From the NCBI GenBank assembly GCA_037576215.1, contig JBANDB010000002.1, positions 7,254,001-7,318,000 of the forward strand: a DNA stretch of 64,000 nucleotides, read 5' to 3'. The notes under the pieces are model-generated. The model searched no databases, was not told where the DNA came from, and worked only from the letters and a program-made list of their open reading frames with translations. Positions 57,690 through 64,000 of this stretch are shown piece after piece. A program made the position numbers and the translations under genes. How positions within the stretch are numbered: the first letter of the stretch is position 1; each line of letters begins with the position of its first letter. The DNA comes from Armillaria gallica (taxonomy: Eukaryota; Basidiomycota; Agaricomycetes; Agaricales; Physalacriaceae).

Positions 57690-59160
57690 GACCATCAAGT
57701 AGAGATCCTGAGGGGAGCCAGTACCACTGTTTGATTGCCTAGTATTGGGAGCTGATTCAGCAATGCTCGTGCATGCTGTTGCATAATTGTGACCATGTTG
57801 GGAACATCACCATCAGTCACCATCATAGCTACATAGGGGACATGGTGCTGGGCAAGAAGATGATAGATGTCCAATTTTTTGATGGTCTGAGGTAGGTCTT
57901 CATGTTAATAGTCCTTCATAAACAGCAATCCTTCTTAGGGTCTTCTGGATCAGGACTATCCAAATCAGCAGTGAGAGACTGACACATTGATTGTCCAAAT
58001 AGCAAGAAGGTGCCATTATTAATCCTTGGGGCACAGACCACAAATCAACAAATTTTGTTATCAAGGGTCATATCGATACAGAGAAGCTTCTGGTCCTTGA
58101 TCTTGATGTCTCCTTTGGTTTGGGCCCAGAATCACCCAGTCACATATCTGTATCGAACAGGTCTCCAGGCTATGGTGTTGTCATCCTCATCTGTAAGAGG
58201 AGAGATGGTCAGTCAGGTCTTTACCCCACTGGCTTGACGATAACTGGAAGAAACACTTATAAAAGTTAAAGATCAAGGTCCTCTTCTTGGCATAGTCAAA
58301 CCCTTTGCTGACAATCGCACCAGATCAATCCCAGTGTATGAATTGTGTGAAGGTTCCATAGATGAAAATCATGAAAAGGTATGAGCGGTGTTGGAGCATC
58401 ATGGTGATGCCCGGATAGTAGGATATCTGACCATATGTCTCATGACTTTGGATGGAGTTGTTCTCAAATGGAAAATTGGGCAGCACTTCAACATCCTCAG
58501 GTACTGCCTCATCGACTTTGATTCTTCCTCCTCCGCTGCTTTGTCTGCTATCTCTTCTTCCTCAACCTTGTGTTCCTCTTCCTCCTCATCATCTTTGCCA
58601 TTCTCTTCTGCAGTCAGAGACTTTGGTTGTCTTCCAAGTCAACAAAAGCATCATAGTTAGTGTGCACTTTCAGCTCTGTCTGCATCACCATAAACATGTG
58701 GTTGGTGGTGTGCCCCTCTGACATATTGTCTGAGTTGTACACTTCATTATTGACTGCAAGATTCCCACAATTTGTGTGGATCATGGAAATTGCCAAGCTT
58801 GGAGCATGTCAACAAGGCAAGGGCCAGTTAGCAAGAGCTTTGATCTGAGCATGGATTAATCAGCAGGTGAACTACAGAAACTTATAGACCAATGTACATA
58901 TTTCTCATACATGGCAGACTCTTGAATGTGCGCTGTAGAAGCAAGTGAATCCTTTGGCCCAGCTGGGTTGCTTCTTCCTGGTCTTTCGAGGTAGCATCCA
59001 AGGCATATAATTGTTCAATAAGGCTGTTGCTGAAGGTTCACAGATGAAATGACTGTGGAAAGTGGTGCCACAAGATTGGAAGAGGCCACATGGCCAGTAG
59101 AGGGCATAGAATGGCAGGCCGATAGGGAATCGAGGATCATCATCATTGGTGGCAGCCATG
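57690..59160 (-). pseudogene. FunK1-type fungal protein kinase relic
   Basis: From 59160 a frame starts MAATNDDDPRFPIGLPFYA. Near 58.95 kb comes IEQLYALDATSKDQEEATQ. An acidic linker sits at 58.5-58.6 kb. Near 58.3 kb the kinase N-lobe-like signature reads SYLFMIFIYGTFTQFIHWD then TGA (58325-58327) then SGAIVSKGFDYAKK. Near 57.85 kb is YHLLAQHHVPYVAMMVTDGD. These blocks and their order recall the FunK1 family expanded in multicellular basidiomycetes, where the HWD is followed by Arg. The C-terminal catalytic half is missing. Frames change repeatedly. The assignment is from memory of the family. Confidence 0.5.
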
Positions 59161-60969
59161 GAGACACCATAGGGAAACAGATGCAGGAGTCATGATCGCC
59201 ATGTTGGAAATGAGAGATGCCCCAAGTTGGGACTCCCAGCAGGCCTGGGGCAGGTAATAGGCCACAATATTAATATTAGGCAAGGCAATGGGACATCAAT
59301 GGATATATCACCATTGTCTTCATGGCATCCATTGCATCCTTGGGTGGAGGATTGGTGCCCAAAAAATATCACCGTCATTAGTTGTTGGGGCCCTGATCTT
59401 CTTCCCGCCCTCCTGCTCCCACTCTCCCACTCTTCCTAGCTTCACCTGCCCTTTGTCAACCCTCTACAGCTCAGCACTGCCCTCATACATCATGTCCCTT
59501 CACAAGCAAGCTGTGCTTCCCACTACGCAGGTCATGGTAGTCATGTCGTCAAGACCTCGGATACACTGGTGGCTAGGGGGCTTGTGTATGGCCCCATACT
59601 CCCAGATGGTGTCCAATATTCAATGTTACTGGTAAGTCGGCATTGTTTTGTGCATAGATCGTTGGCATTGGCTGCAATTAAAGCTGATCTTCATGTAGGG
59701 AAAACAGGGCAGGTTAGCAGTCATACTGGTGGGTGTACTGGTGGGTGACAGTGGCGAGGCTGATTATATACAGTATAAGGAGGCTCTGAAAGGTGTTGTG
59801 AGTACACTCAACACTGCTTGCAGGATGTGCTGCTTCATTTGAGGGCTTACATGTTGCATAGGAGGTGCTCTCAGATCTAAGAACTGGCCAAACACATCAA
59901 GAAAAATCTAAAATACCTAAGTAAACAATACTTAGGAGAGAATAAAACATACTATTCATTATTATTGAGGGTAATTTCATAGGCAGACTGGGAAGGCAGG
60001 ACAAGATGGAGGTAAGTAGTACAGGATGGCCATACAGGACCAGAGCAAGAGAAAGTGGCAATGGATTCTCAGGCTTTTGATGAACAAGCTCGTTTTTTCC
60101 TATAATTGAGACCAAGAGCTATTCAGAAATGTCCAGATAGCATCAATCCCATAATTAAAACAAGTATAATAACTGATAACCTATATATATAGGACTTGGA
60201 ACATCCATGTCATCCAGAGTCAGCTTGGTATTGATGTACAAAAGGCAAGTTTCATTGGATTCTGTATTTATTAGTTTATTTCAGATACTTTTGGCTGATT
60301 TGGCAGCTCTAGGAGCTCCAAATAGCAGTCATATCATCCCCCACCCATGTGTAAGCCTTTGCACAAGGCAGTACTGGGTATGACACCCCCAAGTCACTGC
60401 CGCAGTGAAGACCATTGACTAGGACGACAATGATGTCCATTAATGCCCGCTATTAGCCCAAGAACTGGTGCTATCCCCCCATCCCCTACTTAGCATCCCT
60501 CGCATTGACATCGGGGTCAATTGCCTGTGCACACTGAATATGCACATATCAGGGACTATGGACACACTCGAAGATCCCAGATCAGGTGTTATCTGCAAGC
60601 ACGGGGAGAGCACAAACATACAGCAAGCAGGATGACAATGACAACAAACAGGGTGATGACAATGACAGTGGGAATGGCAGGGATGGTCCAAGAATGATGG
60701 AGGCATAGGGCAGAGGGTAGAACATAGACACTATGAAAGAAGGATGTGTTGGGAGGGTGCAGTGGAGCAGTAGAGTATGAGCAGGAGGGTAAGAGCAAGA
60801 TTGGCCTCCTGACATTCAATGAAGGTAGTGATGACTATGTCCATCTGGGAGTCAACTCTACTATCTGGCATGCAACAGATAACACCAAACTGACAGAGAC
60901 ATGAGCACTGATGGCCCCGCCACTGCCACCCCTGCCCAAATCTAGCATCAATCTATACCACTCATCCTA
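59161..60969. repeat. Repeat-rich spacer with diverged copies of the edge repeat
   Basis: 59390-59520 (CTTCCCGCCCTCCTGCTCCC...) and, inverted, 60640-60830 (CTTACCCTCCTGCTCATACT... on the minus strand) resemble the pyrimidine-rich part of the repeat at 1-780 and 63235-64000. Frames here are proline/serine/leucine-rich with no domain. Confidence 0.35.
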
Positions 60970-62660
60970 GGCCATGGATACCCTACCATCTCCGTGCATC
61001 CTTTATTTTAACATGGATAGTCGACCAATTCAAGGAATACTCTAGTGCATACACCAGGTACATTGATATCCAAGTGTGCCATCTGTTCTTCTATTTTTTC
61101 AAGAGTAGGAGTGAACTGGACAATGATGATATGATATTCTGGACTAATGGGGGTCCAGGTTGCTCATTGTCACTGGGTTTATTCATGGAACTAGGTGAGT
61201 GCAAGTGTGCCCCAAAATCAACGCAAACTCATACTACCAACAGGACCTTGTCATGTCCTCAATTTTGACAGGGCAAAGTACCATCCAGAGTCTTGGAATA
61301 CCAATGCAAACATATTCTTCATTGATCTGTTCATTGGTGTTGGATTCTCCTATGCTGAGTATGGTGAAACAGAACATAAACATGATCCTCCCAAAACACC
61401 TCTATGACCATTAGCACCTTGTCAAACATCTCGGATGCCACAGACATACAGTTTTGTTGTACTGTTGTTAGTCTGTTGATGGTCTAAGATATATTTGTTT
61501 ATAGAGCATGTCTGATGAAGCTGCGCAAGATGTAGCTGCCTTCATCACCATCTTCTTCAACAATTTTGACCAATTCAAGGGAAGATTGTTTCATATGTCG
61601 GGTGAATCATATGGGGTATGCTTTGTATTTCATGCCTTTTGGTCATAACTCATTTGATGTCTAGGGAAGATACCTGCCTCTATTCACCTCTGCTGTATAT
61701 GACAGCAATGCTAAGCTACTAGCTGCTGGCCAGACACCTATCAACCTCACTTCCATAATGATAGGTATGTATTTACTTCGTCCTTCACAACAGTATAGGT
61801 ATTTACTCATTAAACAAAGGAAATGGTGTAATGGACAGCATCATGACACTTCTATCCTATTTTGACATGCAATGCACTGCAGCCTCTGTGCCCCCGATTC
61901 TAGACATCAAAACCTGCATGAGCATGAAATCAACAGTGCACCTCCACCTTCTCTTACCGTCTCCACAGCTATCAAGATGTGAAAAGTGGATGACTGTGTC
62001 CTGCATCAACCAATTTGATTCCATCAACTGCGGCACTACATACTCCTTCTACAGCTCTGTTTTCAGTGCTCCTTACAGCCAGACCGGTATGCAGTCTAAC
62101 ATTCCCCACATTTCTTGGGGGTCTGCTAAGAATTTCCAGGTATGAACTCATACAACATGAGTCAGAAATGTGATGGTGATATCTCTGAGATGCTCTGCTA
62201 TTCAGTGACAAAGTTCATACCTTTATCTCTGTATTCTCATTTTTCTAATATCCTGCTATATAGATACATCTGCCAATACCTTGACAATCCCAACATTGCA
62301 CCCTACTTGGTGTTAATCCTTCACTGACTGCAAATTTCACTTCCTGTAACAATGCCGTAGGGAGCGACTTCCGTGCTGCCCAAGATATTCTTCATCCTAC
62401 TAAAGACTATATTGGTGCTCTTCTTGAGTGCAGTGTCAAGGTGCTTATCTATGTAGGCTTGTATGATTGGATATGCAACAGGGTTAGTAATGAGAGATGG
62501 ACGCTCACATTAGAATGGAGTGGACAGATGGAATTTATGGCAAAGGAGTTGAGAGATTGGTATGTCAATGGAAAGCCTGCTGGGAAGACTCGAAGTGCAA
62601 AAGGGTTATTGTTTGCTACTACACTACTCAGACATCCCACCCACTGTAATAATTGGATGT
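60970..62660 (+). pseudogene. Serine carboxypeptidase (S10) gene, truncated
   Basis: Exons read YTRYIDIQVCHLFFYFFKS, IFWTNGGPGCS (oxyanion loop), intron 61195-61243, then YHPESWNTNANIFFIDLFIG and VGFSYAEYGE. MSGESYG follows (nucleophile Ser codon 61607-61609), intron 61616-61664, GRYLPLFTSAVYD, intron 61765-61819, NGVMDSIMTLL and CTAASVPPILDIKTC. Intron 62097-62139 leads to CDGDISEMLCYS. After a one-base frameshift near 62308 comes VLIYVGLYDWICN (Asp codon 62465-62467) and WYVNGKPAGKTRSAKGLLF. It then breaks off before the expected GAGHMVP, so the catalytic His is absent. The N-terminus is also cut. The family digests peptides from the C-terminus in vacuoles or outside the cell. Introns are retained. 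Confidence 0.8.
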
Positions 62661-63234
62661 GAGACATCAGGTCAGGATAACATTTATATTTTCTTGAAAT
62701 GGACCTGGCTAAGTGTTGACAAAATAATTGCACTGGACAGTACTTGAACTTACAATTGCAGAAGATACAAACATAAATAATACACACTCACACCTAAGCT
62801 ACAAGGCCTTATAAGATTGTCTAAATAACATATATTTAACTATCATAACATATCCAGAGAATATATATATAAAAAGACCCACAATGTTGCAGGCCACGGT
62901 GGGGTGTTGACAGGTGCAGCGGGCACAGGCAGTGTGGAGATAGTTTCATAGGGTTCATCATTGTCAAAACACAACAGTTTGGAGGGGTGCAGGAGCAGTG
63001 CCTGCTGGTGCTAGACTGAAAAGGCAGGGTGTGGGGGTCAATGGCCATTTGACGATGATTGTGGGGTCAAAGAGAAAAATGGTGTCTACCATTGGATTCG
63101 TCGTAGTTGAAAATGGGGATGGTGAGACCATTGGGTGACTGGAGCCACTGTAGTGGGTGGTATGCACAAGAAAAGATGGGTGTCAGGATGGTGGGTGGGT
63201 GGGTGGTAATGGCAGTGTCAGGAGTAGACCTGGA
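62661..63234. other. Spacer between peptidase relic and edge repeat
   Basis: An AT-rich part (62.7-62.9 kb) leads into GC-richer sequence of the repeat type. No gene is recognised. Confidence 0.3.
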
Positions 63235-64000
63235 CCCTACAGCTGTGTTCCCCCACTCAAAGAATGGGAGATGCACGAGTATGGGGTGTGTAGGTGACCT
63301 GGGCAGGCAGCAGCAGCCCAATGTTTGGCGGGGATAGCATGGTATTGGGGTGGTAGAATAGCAGTGATTCCTAGTGTGCTTGGAGTGTCCTATGGTCATC
63401 CTTCAGTGCCCTGAAAAGTGTGCACACCATCATCCTAGTCAGCCATCGGTGCTCCGACCTTCCTCCCACCATCCCACTCTATCTTTCCACCCCCTTCCCT
63501 GCTCCCCTGCATTCTCAACCACCTCTCACAGCTCAGCACAACAATACAGCATGGATATTCACCATTTCTGAACCTCCCCCCATCCCTCCCATCATCATCA
63601 TCATCATCATCCAGTTTGTTGTCATCGTCACCTGGCTGAATTGGCATCAATACACTTCCTCGGCCATGGATGGTGGTTGATAGTGCATTTTCCAGCATAT
63701 TAGTCGTTGTTTTCATGGCAGAATCCCATGTGCCAGAGTGATTGGCCCCAATGTGGATGCTGCACATGCTGCACAGTTGGGACGGTATTGAAGCTTGCAC
63801 TTGGTGCTGTGGCAGGCATAGTTGGGACTGGTATTGTTATCCTTGATGGAGGTTGTTGTCTAGGTGGTCGTGTGGGGCTTGTCATGGTGCTGCCTTGCAT
63901 AGTGCTTGTGTGCAAGGGTAAGGGATGGAATAGTCATTGTTCACAGCTCTTGCAGCCACCAGATGTGTAAAAAAACATCTAAAAAGACTAATCAGTATTG
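63235..64000 (+). repeat. Dispersed C/T-rich repeat, right-edge copy
   Basis: It pairs with 1-780; the shared blocks are listed there. The downstream part near 63890 (GTCATGGTGCTGCCTTGCAT) matches 698-715. On the minus strand both copies give proline-rich peptides that share a GSTM motif, a faint hint that the repeat once contained a gene. The copy runs off the window. Confidence 0.45.
63590..63611 (+). repeat. ATC microsatellite
   Basis: Seven ATC units in a row lie within the right-edge repeat. Confidence 0.95.

Noticed and set aside
63590..63611. CRISPR-like or regulatory repeat
   Set aside because: It is a simple ATC microsatellite without spacers.

Overview
The window looks like nuclear DNA of a mushroom-forming basidiomycete (Agaricomycetes). 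The evidence is the gene content, the short spliceosomal introns and the absence of bacterial operon features. Nearly every intron I could place is 41-65 bp with GT...AG ends. The recognisable families are F-box/leucine-rich proteins, a RING protein, fungal NLR-like proteins (patatin-NB-ARC-TPR and C2-like-NACHT), a FunK1-type fungal kinase, a sulfate permease, a serine carboxypeptidase and a large Helitron. I see no rRNA, confident tRNA, CRISPR array or intact housekeeping gene.

Layout. 0-9.4 kb: a dispersed C/T-rich repeat, then decayed F-box/LRR genes on both strands and a decayed RING gene. 10.2-14 kb: a repeat field with a ~400 bp direct repeat at each end of a ~2.2 kb block and tandem units inside it. 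14.1-18.1 kb: three decayed genes, including an F-box-type gene broken by one stop. 18.5-28.2 kb: a decayed Helitron on the minus strand with a Rep domain, a PIF1-like helicase and a C-terminal papain-fold (USP/C48-like) protease-like module, interrupted by about 1.2 kb of other DNA. 28.7-30 kb: a 231 bp tandem duplication and an LTR element that cuts off the 3' end of the next gene. 30-33 kb: a patatin-NB-ARC-TPR NLR pseudogene. 34.7-35.3 kb: a second, divergently oriented patatin relic. 37-38.8 kb: an unidentified acidic/proline-rich protein relic. 39.8-44.4 kb: a C2-like-NACHT NLR pseudogene split by a ~1.4 kb repeat insertion. 44.8-45.2 kb: a solo-LTR candidate. 45.2-52 kb: fragments of unidentified coding sequence. 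54.3-55.4 kb: a Gag zinc-knuckle fragment beside a ~740 bp palindromic element. 56.2-62.7 kb: three truncated, intron-containing fragments of host genes (sulfate permease, FunK1 kinase, serine carboxypeptidase). 59.4-64 kb: more copies of the repeat seen at the left edge.

The unifying observation is how these genes are broken. By hand count about 39 in-frame stops in otherwise open, recognisable frames are TGA, against about five TAG or TAA. Many sit where the family has arginine. In the NLR's 126-bp TPR repeats the same codon reads TGT, CGA and TGA in three successive copies. This points to CpG-specific C-to-T decay (CGA to TGA, CGT to TGT), as expected from methylation-linked or RIP-like mutation, acting on transposons and on the NLR and F-box families alike. 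All calls were read from the sequence by eye; exon borders outside the named introns are approximate.
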